NCBI RefSeq assembly: GCF_018873765.1
Contig: NC_057916.1
Span: forward strand, 33,021,501 to 33,085,500
From: Telopea speciosissima
Taxonomy: Eukaryota; Streptophyta; Magnoliopsida; Proteales; Proteaceae
Direction of reading: 5' to 3'
Length of the DNA stretch: 64,000 nt
Both the position numbers and the translations under genes were made by a program. Numbering within the stretch: the first letter of the stretch is position 1; each line of letters begins with the position of its first letter. Under the pieces are notes generated by a model. It saw nothing but the letters and a program-made list of their open reading frames with translations. It had not been told where the DNA came from and searched no databases. This document shows, piece after piece, positions 34,213-46,162 of this stretch.

Positions 34213-35949
34213 TTCGCATAGGGAGAGGGTTCTCTAGGCAAGCAGGTTATTCAAATCTACAGCTTCTCACATTGGTTTTTTAAATCATTGCGTTTCTACA
34301 GAAGTGCATGAAATATGCTTGCGTGCACACTTCCATCTGCCAGCCTGCGTGCAAGCTCTAGAGGCCCAGGCAGCGATCTCTATCCTAAAAGTAATACATA
34401 TGAAAAAACGTAGTGTATACCTTAGGCATATAGAGCATTTTCTCATTCCGATAATACTTTTAAAAATTGGGGGAGAGGGGGGGGGGGAGGTTTGCAATTT
34501 GTACAGTACAAAGCCCTGGACTTCAATAATATGTGGGGAGTATTTCTCGCATTGAGCTCCGCTTCAGGGAGCCCAGCGCCCAGGAGGCATCCTACGGTTG
34601 GGTTGTGACACACATCCCGATGGCTGACTGATGTGTGCCGGGATTTATCACAAAATCATAGAAAGAATCTGCATGTTACACTAATGAGGATTTAGAGAAT
34701 GGCATCATTGATATGGGGTCTACATGGTCATAATAGAGAGAGAGAGAGAGAGAGAGTCAATGTGGACCCTATTGTTTATTATATAAAAGAGGTATATTAG
34801 AATATACACAAGGGTGGTCCATGCTTCCATTTCCTTATATTTAAAAATTTGATGTAAAAAAATGTACACAATAGTGCAATACGAGTTTAAAAGTGTTTTA
34901 TATGATTTTATGTTTAAAAATCTGGAGGCAAAAATATGAGTATTATATCCATATACAACAAACATGTACATCATTCAACAAACACGATAATATCATCTAA
35001 AATACAAATGGCAGAAGTTTTTATGCACGACCTGCATTAATTATTGTTAGATGGGTTTTTGTGCCCATTCAAATTGACCATAAAACCCCACACCCCCTTA
35101 TTGAATGAATGATGCATGGTATCTACCATGCTCAAACTCCTTTCCAATATAAATTTATCAGAAGAAAATTTGTCAATTAAAATAAACACAATATAATAGT
35201 AAAATGCTTAATTCCCATCATACTGCCCAGGATATAATCATAAGGCAAATCAATGTATCAATAACGTAGTTATCATCTAACATAGAACCCATGAATCCAA
35301 TAAAATATAATCCATAAAAAGAAAATGCAACAATTAGCTTCTTTGTCTTTGAACCATTTGTGAATGGAGTGGCTATATATTACAGATAACTTATATTGCC
35401 ACTAAAAAAATAGAATGTCAATATCTTCAAACCAATTGTATATCAAACTCCAAGTTCTCAATTGAGCCATCCCAATTCATAAAGAAGATAGAAGTTTCAT
35501 TTTCGGAGATTGTGGATGCTATTGTTGACGAATGCGAACCGGATTGCAAATGGTCGGAGTAATCATTCAATAATATGTCTTAGAGACTGCCTATTGTTGA
35601 GCTAAAGTTCAAAAGAATGTTACGTGGTTGCGTGGTTCTTGTGTCAGTCACAGGAGTACGTGAAATGCTCGTTCAGTCCCCAGTGAAATCGAAAATCTCA
35701 TACAAATAGAGGCCCTTGCATGCACTCTCATTGGCTCCCACACTGGTGCAGTGGCTACATGAATTGTACTCTATATACCAAGACCATGGATGGAGCATCC
35801 TTTTAAGTACCCTCATTCCCTCATATTAGTTGTTGGTTTAAACACTAAAGTGCTCTATCTGTCAAGAGTCAAGACTATGATCTCAAGAAGGAATGAGTTG
35901 TACGCTTTTTAAAACACATTATATGGACTACATGTATTATATGTATTTA
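34213..35949. other. Intergenic, no gene recognised
   Basis: This AT-rich DNA contains a G run at 34477-34490, a (GA)n tract at 34736-34756 and a GC-richer stretch at 34550-34645 ('gagcccagcgcccaggaggc') of unknown origin. Short frames on both strands show no domain. Confidence 0.5.
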
Positions 35950-36294
35950 GGCTCCGTTTGGTTGCAAGGGGAATTAAAGGGAAGGGAAGTGAAATTTTCA
36001 TACTTAAAAAAAAGAATTTTTTTAATCATTACCCCATGTAACACCATGTGACAATATATCTAACTCCAAATCATTCCATATTTGGTTATTAAATTTCACT
36101 TTACTTTGCATCCATTTCCCTTTGATTTAAAATGTAAAATAAATATTACATGTAAAATGTATCTTTACTAGATATGGTAAGAAATTTAAGTAGTTTATAC
36201 AATCACATGGGATAATGATTACAAAAGTTTCTTTTTTAGGTTTGAAAAATTTTCCTTCCCTTCCCTTTAATTCCCCATGCAACCAAATGGAGCC
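35950..36294. mobile_element. Tourist-like (PIF/Harbinger) MITE (345 bp)
   Basis: Terminal inverted repeats 'ggctccgtttggttgcaagg' and its complement at the right end are bounded by TTA on both sides (35947-35949 and 36295-36297). The inverted repeats continue through 'ggggaattaaagggaaggga'. TTA target duplications with GG-starting ends are typical of PIF/Harbinger MITEs. No coding capacity is present. Confidence 0.85.
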
Positions 36295-36507
36295 TTAATG
36301 CATGTCTTTATAAAATATAAGTATTTTGTATAGGAGGCAAGTTTCCTTCACCCACGAGCATTCAAATGGTGTGTAGAGGTATCGGGGAACAATGGAGTGT
36401 ATTATCGACTTCGTACTATAGATTAGGGGGCATTTTATGACTGTAGATGGATGTACTTTTCTTCCACCCACGATGGAGGAAATTTTCACATTTTTTTTAA
36501 TCTTGAA

Positions 36508-36706
36508 AAAGGTAAGATATCACTACCTAGTTGTGTCATGTGTGGCCCTTGCACCAACGCGGGGGGCAATGAGAGCGCGCGCAGGGGGCATCAACATGGA
36601 TGAGATTTTTTTATTTCACGGGAGGGGGGGGTGGTGGTAATTTCGTGCACTCATGTGTCTGAGCGCAGGATCCATACAATCAAACAACGTTCTTTTTTCC
36701 TTCTAG
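36508..36706. repeat. Dispersed repeat, second copy of 7023-7200
   Basis: It shares 'caatgagagcgc', 'gatgagatttttttattt' and 'gttcttttttccttc' with 7023-7200. It contains a G run at 36624-36630. The class is unknown. Confidence 0.6.
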
Positions 36707-36736
36707 AAATAGAACTCAGTTTTTTCATGCACGACC

Positions 36737-37275
36737 ATCATTCTGGTCCCCTCCAGTGCCTGGTACTTTCAAACTTAATTGTGTCGCTTCTTGGGATTCT
36801 AAGAAGGTATGTAGCAGGGTGGGTTTTGTCATTCGCAACCACCTAGGTGCTTCATTAATGGCTGTGTCCAATCCGATCCCATTTTCAGATGTCATTGTTG
36901 GTGAGGCCTTGGCTATACAGGAAGGCCTGCTCTCTCTAAAGGTACTTGCTCTTTGGTGGTGGAGAGTGACAACTAGGAAGTCATCCAATGTTTGAGGGAT
37001 GTAGCTAAGGAAGTGCCACTGATTATCCGATCAATAGTGGCTGATATTAGACATTTAACCTCTTATTTTGATGATGTTTCTTTTTATTTTATTTAAAGGG
37101 ATGTAAACACTGTTGTAAATTCGCTTGCTAAGAGGGCTCTATCCATAACATATAGAATAGTCTGGCCTACTTCCGATCCCTGTGTCTTTGCTAATTATGT
37201 TTTAGAGACCAGGCGTGTAATCCGTTCCTACTAATAGATTTTGATTTCCCCCACACCACCCCGGCCCCAAAAAAA
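36737..37275 (+). pseudogene. LINE-type RNase H domain remnant with poly(A)
   Basis: Frame 36756-36995 encodes 'GTFKLNCVASWDSKKVCSRV' and 'ASLMAVSNPIPFSDVIVGEA', which resemble the plant LINE/RVT_3-type RNase H fold. After stops and a shift, homology resumes near 37098 ('VVNSLAKRAL'). A short A run at 37269-37278 ends the segment, as expected for a 5'-truncated retroposon. It is decayed and non-functional. Confidence 0.65.
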
Positions 37276-37479
37276 AAATAATTCTGTGTAATAAACTTGG
37301 GGAAAGAAAAAGGCATTACCAGTTTCGTAAGGATATTTTATCAAAAAAGTTTCGTAAGGGCTGTGTAATAAACTTGGGCAACAAAACGTTAATCCAAGAA
37401 AAAAACTTGGGCGACAAAACGAGGTTCTCTTTCTGTGTTTCACTTCGATACATTTCAGGGTCAAGGTGACAGGTCCACC

Positions 37480-37736
37480 TTGTCGAAGAAGCGTGCTATC
37501 TGCCATGAGAACTGAGAACCTCTAAAATCTCTGCAAAAACTCTTTGATTCTCCAGTTGAGATTGCAACAACACTAATTTAAGTTACTCAACGTTCTCTGT
37601 TAAACTTCAATTTTCCGGAGGTTCAAAATCTTCTATCCCGCCTATCCAACTACAGACGTGAAGTTCTTCAAAAGCTCTGATAGAACCATTACATCGAACT
37701 CTGCAACAGGAACCCTAATTCAATTCGTACACAGGA
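37480..37736 (+). promoter_or_regulatory. Probable promoter/5' UTR of the GCN5-type gene
   Basis: Pyrimidine-rich leader-like sequence precedes the ATG at 37737, and the DNA changes from repeat debris to non-repetitive sequence around 37480. No definite TATA box was assigned. This is inferred from position only. Confidence 0.35.
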
Positions 37737-39184
37737 ATGGACGGGCATTCCGCACATTCAACTGCTCCAGTTCGTTCCAGGAGCTCCCAGTCTCCTTCGC
37801 CATCACACTCTGCTTCGGCTTCTGTTTGCTCCTCAGCACACAAGCGCAAGCTAGCCTCCGACGAGCACGCACCAGCCTTCCCTTTCTCTTTCTCTGACAA
37901 CCGAGATGGGGCTCTTACCTCTAATGATGATCTCGAGAGTATCAGCGCTCGAGGGGCAGAAACCGACTCCGAAGACGATTCAGAGGAGGTTGTTGACGAT
38001 GACGACGACGAAGACAACGACTCAATGAGGGTTTTTACGACTGCCCGGTTAGAGAACAATGTAAAATCGAGGAACACGAAACTGAAGTCGGAGAACTCTT
38101 CTATGAAAATTGATTCTTCTGGGCATTCTGATATAGGTAAGGATGAACGGGGCCCCACTACATCAGTGGCTTCGGGCCTACCGCAACCTCAAGCAATGAG
38201 TTCGATTTCTGGGGTTGCAGTAAAGGAGGACACAATGAAGGGGATTTTTACCGAGAATATACAGACAAGTGGGGCGTATAGTGCGAGAGAAGAGAGCTTG
38301 AAGAGAGAGGTAAACCGTTAGACCCTGAATCTGTAAAACATTTGTTTTTTCAAAATATTGTCTTGTTCATAGCGGTCTTAATTGATTGGTAGAAATCCAG
38401 TGAAACTGAATTCAGTGATATACCTGGTCGAATGAATAAAGTTTCCTTAAGAAAATGAAAAGTTATGTTCTTTGCTTCGTAGTTGCTATTTTAAGTATAC
38501 GGCAGGTTTGGTTGCCTGTTTGTTAAAATGTTAGGAAAGGACTACTCTAGGCAATGCCGTGTTTGCTTATTGTTGATAATGTAATTGAGCTTGCCTAATT
38601 TTGGGAGACTGGATTGGTAGTGGTAGTTTATATACTTGAGGATCTATAGAAACGTATCTTGGAGTGAAAAGCATATAGAGAATGTCTGAAGAAGAAGTAT
38701 AAAGTTTGGATATTTTAGAGGAATTTTTCCATATAAGATTGAGAGTGGATCATTGTGATTGGAATCAACCCAATCACTTTGATCTTTACCTGTCCTTGGA
38801 TAAATTGGACCCTTCCAAATCAGGGATTTAAATGGTGGTGCTGACTATTTTGAATTCTTCACAGGAGGAAGCAGGAAGGCTCAAATTTGTATGCCTCACC
38901 AATGATGGAATTGACGAGCATATGATTTGGTATCCTCTTTACTTCTCAAGTTTAGTCATGCAGCATGTACCTTTTAGCTCTGCTCATTTCTCTTCATCTT
39001 TAATAGCCAGATTAAATCATGCAAATACTGTGCAAACTTTTTGCCTTCTTTAAAAAATTATTTTGTTCCTTTCTGGTTACATTCATGCTCAAGTTTGCCT
39101 CAGGTTGATAGGATTGAAGAATATCTTTGCAAGACAACTGCCTAACATGCCGAAGGAATATATTGTTCGTCTAGTCATGGACAG
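37737..39184 (+). CDS. GCN5: GCN5-type histone acetyltransferase, exons 1-3 only
   Basis: GCN5 is the histone H3 acetyltransferase of the SAGA coactivator complex in the nucleus. Three exons were read: 37737-38309 (191 codons), 38865-38929 and 39104-39184, all with GT/AG borders and in frame. Exon 1 has the Ser-rich plant N-terminus ('[20 protein letters not shown]'), '[20 protein letters not shown]', an acidic run DDDDDEDND and '[18 protein letters not shown]'. Exons 2-3 give '[20 protein letters not shown]' and '[20 protein letters not shown]', the entry into the catalytic region. Order and spacing follow Arabidopsis GCN5/HAG1 from memory. The acetyltransferase core and bromodomain are not in the window. 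The next exon should start after a phase-2 donor at 39185 and was searched for without success to 64000. The following intron is therefore over 24.8 kb, or the gene is interrupted. Confidence 0.9.
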
Positions 39185-42100
39185 GTGTGCATACAATTTT
39201 TTTTCTCAACAGTTTACTGTATCAGTGATAATTATTTGGCATTACTTGCTTAATTTTGTAATCAAATATTTGCTTGTCTCCAAATGCAGCATTATTCTTT
39301 TTTTTTTTTTAATACCAGACACCAATATTGATTCTTTGCTCTGAAATCGAAGATTCGACATCTGTTATTAGTAAAATATTAGTAAGTCCTGTCTCAAGCT
39401 GATGGACCTGCAGTGAGACTGGTGATTTCTAGTCCTGGTGATGCAGAAGCCGAAACCATGATTAATTTGGCTGTTCTTTGATTTTTTCGTTGGAGCCTTT
39501 TTATTTGTTTGTTCTTTTAGCCTAGGGTTAAAACAGTCTTTTTCATGGTTTATCTTCTTAGTTCCCCTCCACGATTTTAGAGGGATTAGTATTTTATTTT
39601 ATTTGTTTTAGTTGTTTACACTTATACTCCTATTTAGAGTATAAGTCTATTCTATGTTTTATAATTAGGATTCAGATTAGGAATCCCAACTCCTAATCTG
39701 ATTAGGATTGCTTTAGATTGATTATTTGTAAGGCCTTTAGGCCCCCTTTATTATTATAAATAGTAGAATCGTGGGAGGCTCCCCACCTATTATGTTTGAA
39801 ATTTTGTTTCTTCTTGCTGCCGCCATGAGCTGCTGCTTCTCTGTCTTGTGTGTCATATCAAGACCTCTTGTGAGTAATATCAAGGGCTAGGGCTGGAGTA
39901 ATCCGGCGACTCCTTGCATCTTGGAGGTTCGTCTTCTTCTTCCTTCAAGTTCTTCAAGGTTGCTGCTGCTGAAATTCTGCAATTCCAGTAAGAGTTACAA
40001 TTTCCTGCAACTTTATCATCTCTTCTTCTTACTTCCATCTAACCTAATCGACTTCCCCAAACCCTAGCTTCATCTACATTCATCACAGCCCTATTCCCTC
40101 ATCGATTACCCTCAAAACCTAACCACAGGTCCATCACAGTAACCCTCCCACTCGATCTCAGTTGCAGCCTCACCTATCCACTACAAACCCTAATTCCCTC
40201 CCTCAACATAAAAACCCAGAAACCCTAAGATCTGCCTAGGCCTAACCAGCCATCAAAACCCCACCAAAGTCCAGCCGCAACCACCCCCTCTCTGCTAGGA
40301 AAACTCGACCTAAAGCCCAGCCCCTAAATCTGCTCCTAACCCTAGTTTCAGCTTAGATCCTAAATCTGAAAACCCAAAACCCTAACCCTAATATTTCTGA
40401 ATTTCTATTTCTTATTCAAACCTCATTAAAACCTATTCTAATAGACTCCTAAAATTCTGCAGACCATTACCCAATAAAACCCTAACTCAATCTCCCATTC
40501 CTAACCCTAATTTTGCCCTAGTTACCCTAAACTGCCCATTCGGCCAACCCTAAAACAGAACCTGGTCCTAAGTGAGATTTATTTCACCTAGGCTACATCA
40601 CCTGGCCATAATTAGCCTATGGCCAGCCTGACTGGGCTGAACTTAGCCTAGCCTAGGCCATGATATCCCTAAACCGTCTTGTTTTTGTCCTGATCATGAA
40701 TTAAAAGGTAAGCCTGTGATGCTAGTTTAAGATTTCTCTTGACAGGCACAGGACCATTGTAACTTCTGTTACCTGGATCCCTCTCCTTACCCCAAAGCAC
40801 CTATGTCAACTCAATGCACCATAGGTAAGGGTGCGGGATATGTGTCTTATGCAGCCACCAAGGCAACTGTCCTGTTGTTGCAACAACAGGGGGAAACAAA
40901 AGAGGAGAAAGGGGGTGGGGATGTATCTGCTGACAGTTGCTCCCTCTCCATCCTCTTCAGGTGTTGATGGAAAAACTGAACCCCACATCGTGGGGGTTAT
41001 TTTTGTGAAAGTCTTAGTTTTAAAACTTGAGGATGGAGATTATATTTTACACTTATGCTTTAGGGGCTTATTCATATGCCCTCAGTGGCTTAGACCTCCT
41101 GCCTGACCAATTTCTAGGAGTTGACTACACTACAGGCCCAAAATTGCTACCACTGTTCTTGATGCGTATTATTCTATTTCTCTTAGGTTTCTATTTTAGC
41201 TAAGTTTATATTTCGGTGTAATTTGGTTTAGGAAGGTTTCTCTTCCATGTGATCTTTCTCTTTAAATAATACAATTGAGAGGGGGAGAGACAACCAAGGA
41301 AGTCTGTGACTTCTCTTTGCAGTCTCTCCCATCATCTCCTTCTCTTCTTCTTCTTTTCCTTCTTTATCTCTGGTTTATTAATTGCTTCATTGTTACACAG
41401 ATTTATCACCAAATTGGGTTTCTTTGCCTAGGAATAAGTCTAGGGTTGGGTTATATACATGTTGGGCTTTTGATCCCATGGGTTTTCAATGTAATAGGCC
41501 ACTTTTATGAGCCTAAAATATGGGTAATAAGGTTACATACGGGATTAGTTAGTAGATTTCTTTTTATTTGGTTAGTGGTCATGTGATTACTTAAGTGATC
41601 ATGTGACTTGGTTACGTGGTCATGTGACAACTTAAGTTGGGCTGGATTAGGACTCTGTAAGTCCAGCCATGTTTTGAGCCTATTTCCTTTGTTATTTCAT
41701 TTTCCTAGTCAGTTTAGGTTACCTAATAAGTTAAGGTAAGGGGGACAAATATTGTACACGAATTTTGATACTAATGAAAAGCTTTTACTGCTCTTCTTCT
41801 CCATTGAAGATTTTTGCCTTGTGTTTGATCAAGGCTGGTGGGATCGGTGTTTGACCTGATTGACACCTTGCAGTGGGAAGCCTGGGTGGTTCGTTGGTGG
41901 GATTGGTGTTTGATCCAATCAACACCTTGCGGTGTGAAGCCTTGGTGGTTCTTTTGAAACTCTCCTTCAAGCTACTTTAAGATTTCTTTGAAGTTCTACT
42001 TAAAGATGTTTCATTCTCAAACAAGCTGCTGCCAAGAGTAATCTACAACTACAGTAAGTTTGAAACATCCCCATCCCCACAATACCTCTCCTAAACCTCT

Positions 42101-42964
42101 ATAGCCCCAACCCTAGTTTTCCCCTTTGTTATTTTCTAGTTTCCTATTCCCTAAATTCCCCACTGACCTAACCAGCCATCAAAACTTCATCAAACTTCAA
42201 CCACAACACTCCCTGCCCATAAGGAGGACTCGATCTCCCTTGCTGCCCCTTCCAACCACTGAAACCCTATTCCCTCATCTCAAATCAGTTCCCAAAAACC
42301 CAAAAACTCTCACAACCCAAACCAACTGTCAGAATAGTCTACAAATCTGACCAATTATCCCATATACCTTCCTAAGCAAACCATTCAAGTTTGGTTAATT
42401 TCTGGCCAGCAAAACCCTAGATTCCTTCACCCACTTTCTAAAAACCCAAAACGCTAACCCTAACTTGCTGCTGCCTATTCAATCTAACATACTTCCAGCC
42501 ATCAAAACATCTCAGGACCTTCATTGATAGACTCCCCTACCTTGACCTGACATAACCCTAACACCAAACCCCAATCCTAATTTCACCAAAAACCCTATTT
42601 TGACCTAGCCGATTCACCTGTTCATAACAGATCTTGGTTGATTGGCTCCTAGTTGGTCTCCTACCAATCTAGGACTACATTAGTTCTCCATTTACCACAT
42701 GTGAAGTTGACTTGTTGATAGTTTTAAGACACCAGTTCATAACAGATCCTAGTTGATTGGCTCCTAGTTGGTCTCTTACCAATCTAGGACTACATTAGTT
42801 CTCCATTTACCACATGCAAAGTTGACTTGTTGATAGTTTTAAGACACCTGATTCATGTTTCATAATTGAGCCTATCTTTGCATTGCTAAAGCTGCACAGA
42901 TTGATTAATGGTAAAAAAAAATAAAAGAACCCGAGTTACTTGCAAACAATGGGGAGACCTATAT
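39185..42964. repeat. GCN5 intron 3 start: LTR-like and dispersed repeats
   Basis: Several related non-coding repeat units lie here. About 39490-39990 and 41160-42060 have LTR-like leaders ('tataaatagtagaatcg', 'gtacacgaattttgat'). They are followed by C-rich tracts with many 'accctaa' words (40060-40560, 42060-42600). The 41410-41790 part recurs at 43160-43620 inside the LINE. No pol domain was seen. The stretch 40831-41106 has an open frame without recognised homology. Boundaries were not resolved. These are probably solo LTRs or non-autonomous LTR elements. Confidence 0.55.
42620..42849. repeat. 115-bp tandem duplication
   Basis: Two adjacent copies (42620-42734, 42735-42849) contain 'gattggctcctagttggtct' and 'ttctccatttaccacatg' with few differences. 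A third partial copy of 'ctcctagt.ggtctcctacc' is at 44131-44168. Confidence 0.9.
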
Positions 42965-42996
42965 CACATCACCAGGCGAACGAACGAATTGAAGTC

Positions 42997-45579
42997 ATGA
43001 CCCCCCTTCCTCCTCCCTCCTCCACCTCCCCTCCGGCCTCCACCACCCCCTACCCTGCCTCCACCACCCCTCCTGCCGGTACCGCCACCTCTACCAGCAA
43101 CACTGCCCTCCCTGCCACCTGATGCAAGTTCATCATAGATATTGGCTTATTTCTTTAGAAATAGGCCTAGGACTGGGTTATATACATGTTGGGCCTTTGT
43201 TCCCAAGGGTTTTCTATGTATTAGGCCATTTGATGAGCCTAAACTAGGGGTACATATGTTGCATACGGGATTAGCCCAATACTTATTTTATTTTTATGTT
43301 TTCTAATTGAACCGGTTCAAATTGGTTGCATCCAATTGGTTCAATTTAAGTGATCATGTGACTTGGTTAAGTGGTCATGTGACAATTTAAGTGGTCATGT
43401 GATGTAAGTTGGGCTTGATTAGGACTCTATAAGTCCAGTCATGTTTTGAGTCTATTTCCTTTAGTGTTTTAGTTTCCTAGTCAATTTAAATTACCTAATA
43501 GGTTAGGGATAGGATTAGGCCATTCCTTTTTAGTGTCTAAGTCTATTTTTGAGTCTTCTATATAAGTTTGTAAGGGAAGCCAGCATTGTACACGAATTTG
43601 ATTAATGAAAAAAAGCTTTTGCTTGTTGGCTGCCATTGTTGCTGCTCCTGTGCTCCTTGTGAGTGTGCATCCTTGTGGTTCTATCAAGGTGGAAAGGGAC
43701 TGGTGGAATCCGGTTGACTCCTTACGCCGTGACGGCTGGGAGGATCTTCTTCAAATTCGAAGGTGGTTTTATCCTTCACAACTATTGAAGCTTGCTGCCA
43801 GTGGAATCTTCAGTAAGTTTGACGCCAAAATTCTTCTTCTAATCCTCTAATCCTTTTCCCCAATTGATCCCCTTTATTTTTGGTTTGAATCCCATAAACC
43901 CTAACTCCATTAAAGCCCAAAACCTACAACTTAATTCTATCCAGAATTGCAGAATTTCAAAATTCATCCAAACCCTAACTTTTTTATACCATAATAGCCC
44001 TCTAGACCTGCCCATTAATACCCTATAAACCCCTTTCCCAATATCCAACCCTAACCCTAGGAATTGACCTAAATCCTAGTAATGTCCATTCGAACCAGCA
44101 GCCCCTTTTGTTATTTGATCCTGTTGTTTGGCTCCTAGTAGGTCTCCTACCTATCTAGGACTACATTACCACCTCTCCCCCAGCTGCCACCGTAACCACC
44201 TCCTCTGTTACCACCCCTAACCCTACCCCATCTTGGTCATCTCTGTTGTCCAAACCTCCTTCCTCCTCGGCTTTTGGTCACTCTCTCCACTTCATCGAGC
44301 CTTCTTCGGATGAATTCTCTTCGTATGCTCTCTGTCCCAGCAGCCTTTCTTCACCGGAATCCTCTAAATGGCAGTCCTGCCTTCTCGGTCACTTTATTGG
44401 CTCAAAGCCCTCTTTCAATATTGTTAAGAGCTCACTCACCAAGCAATGGAAAGCCCAAGGGGCTCTAGACATTTTCTTGCTGGACACTGGAGTTTCGTGT
44501 TCAAGTTCTTCTCCGAGGACATCAAAGCTCGCGCACTTGAAGGTGCCCCTTGGCTCGTGGGCTCTAAACCAATTTTCCTGAGACAGTGGGACCCCTATAT
44601 CCTTCTCCACAAGGTCGACCTCAGCTCCATTCCCTTGTGGGTCTCCCTTCCTGGTCTCCCATTTCAATACTGGTCACAAGATTGCCTTAGCAGAATTGGC
44701 TCGGTCTTAGGGAAGCCTCTCTACTCAGACTACAGAACTTTGAAAATGGACAGGCCCTCCTTCGCGAGAATTTGCATCGACATCTCTGCAAGTGTCCCCC
44801 CTCCCTCCTTTGTCACCGTTATGGAAGTCGATGGTTTCTGCTTTGAGCAGCCGGTCAAGTACGACTGGCTCCCCCCACATTGCCTACACTGCAAGATTTT
44901 TGGTCATCACTCCAAGGATTGCTCCGGGAAAGCCCCTCTCTCTGCTCCGGTTTCAGCTATAGATTTGAACTCTTCTTCTGTTGCAACTTCTCGAACAAGC
45001 AGCTCCTTCGTTGGCGATGAGCTCCTAGAAGCAGTCTCAGTCGTTGCTGCAACAAACTGCTCTTCTTCTCTTCAAGTATCCCCTGCGGCAACGAGCTCCG
45101 TTTCTCTTCAGGGAGCACATACGAGTCTTCTCTCCAGGCCCACGTCTCGTGGTCGAAGCGGCCGTCGCCGCTGTGCAATTCCGGCATCAGAATCTCCTCG
45201 CAGAGCTCGAGCACCCTCAGACTCTTCGCCAATGCTGTACCTTTGCGAAACTGCTGCTGACCTTGGTTCTCTGGCCATCGACACCAGGCCTGCTGCCTCC
45301 GACGCCATCGTTGGCACTCCAAGACCCCAGGCGTCAGAACTCCCTATTGCGCTAATCGAAAATTTCTCCATTTTGGGCACTGCTACTGGGCGAAGTTCTT
45401 CAACGCTCCAGGCTACCATTTCAAGCTCTGTTTTGTCGTCGCTGACCTCTGTCACAGGTCTGCCCAGGGCTCCTCTGCCCTTTTGCCCCTTCTTTGCAGG
45501 TAACGCTGCTCCTTTGCGAGGTCATCCACCTAACCCCCACCCTATTCGTCCCCCTGATCCTTCTGAACCCTTTTCATGA
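42997..45579 (+). pseudogene. LINE ORF1 (DUF4283/CCHC), interrupted by an insertion
   Basis: ORF1 proteins of plant L1 elements bind RNA. The ATG at 42997 opens a Pro/Ser/Thr-rich N-terminus that is cut at about 43119 by a nested repeat and resumes at about 44169. A DUF4283-type domain follows (about 44330-44870). The frame changes near 44470-44490, and the open frame 44446-45579 then carries 'GAPWLVGSKPIFLRQWDP'. A CCHC knuckle CLHCKIFGHHSKDC is at about 44880-44925. The C-terminal part is low complexity and ends at a stop at 45577-45579. Apart from the insertion and the frame change it is well preserved. Confidence 0.8.
43120..44168 (+). mobile_element. Repeat inserted into LINE ORF1, probable solo LTR
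   Basis: The direct repeat CCACC (43115-43119 and 44169-44173) flanks a 1,049-bp segment beginning TGATG and ending CATTA, nearly the TG...CA expected of an LTR. It matches 41410-41790 over 'gggttatatacatgttgggc' and 'gtgatcatgtgacttggtta'. It contains an AATGAA-type signal near 43604 and a C-rich end with 'aaccctaaccctag'. No coding region is present. The ending CATTA could be CATCA after one transition. Confidence 0.6.
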
Positions 45580-46162
45580 TCTAGGCTACCCCCCCTTTTA
45601 CCTAACCCACCTGGTCCCCCCTCCTTTCCCCATTTTAACCAAAACCTCCCTCCCTTAAACCGGTCCACTAACTGCACCAGTTCTGAAGTTCCCCTGGCCC
45701 ACCACTTGTCTAAACCGGCCCACTTAAACCTCATTCCATCTTATTTTTCTTATAACCTACCCATTATACCCCCTCCTTCCTCCTTAACCCCTAGACCCAT
45801 CAACCCGCAACCTCCCACCTTTTTAACCCAAGAACCCATTTACCCTTCTGACCCGCTTTGCTCCAACCCATATCCTTCGTTGACCCATCACCCTCCCCTA
45901 ACCTAAACCCGGCTTTCTCGCTCCACCTCTCCCACCCCCTCCCCCCCCTTTGCCGTGTCCCCTTCCCCCCATTCCCCGTCTTGTCCGCTGGGATCCCCCT
46001 CCACCCCCCTTCTACCCTTTCTCCCCTCCCTCTTGGGCCTTCCTAGCACTTGTGGTAATGTTGCTCTCTTACCTCGCCTTCGTCCTACTATCTTGTACTT
46101 CCGTAGGAGATACAAGAGCGTTCCACCCCGCTCTTTGACGCCCCTCCCTCTCTACTTTCCCC

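Noticed and set aside
37715..38158. Minus-strand 147-codon frame opposite GCN5 exon 1
   Set aside because: It is a Ser/Glu-rich shadow of the plus-strand Ser/Asp/Glu-rich exon, which has clear GCN5 similarity and splice sites.
39185..39480. Continuation of the GCN5 coding region just after exon 3
   Set aside because: A search for the conserved block following MDR in plant GCN5 found only AT-rich intronic sequence with stops in all frames.
40380..40560. Possible interstitial telomere array
   Set aside because: ACCCTAA words are scattered and never form a long perfect tandem array. They belong to a C-rich dispersed repeat.
40831..41106. 91-codon open frame in the GCN5 intron
   Set aside because: There is no homology to GCN5 or a known transposon protein, the flanks are repeats, and composition is unremarkable.
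44957..45734. Long minus-strand frames opposite the LINE
   Set aside because: They are antisense shadows of GC-biased ORF1 and spacer sequence, and no domain is recognised.
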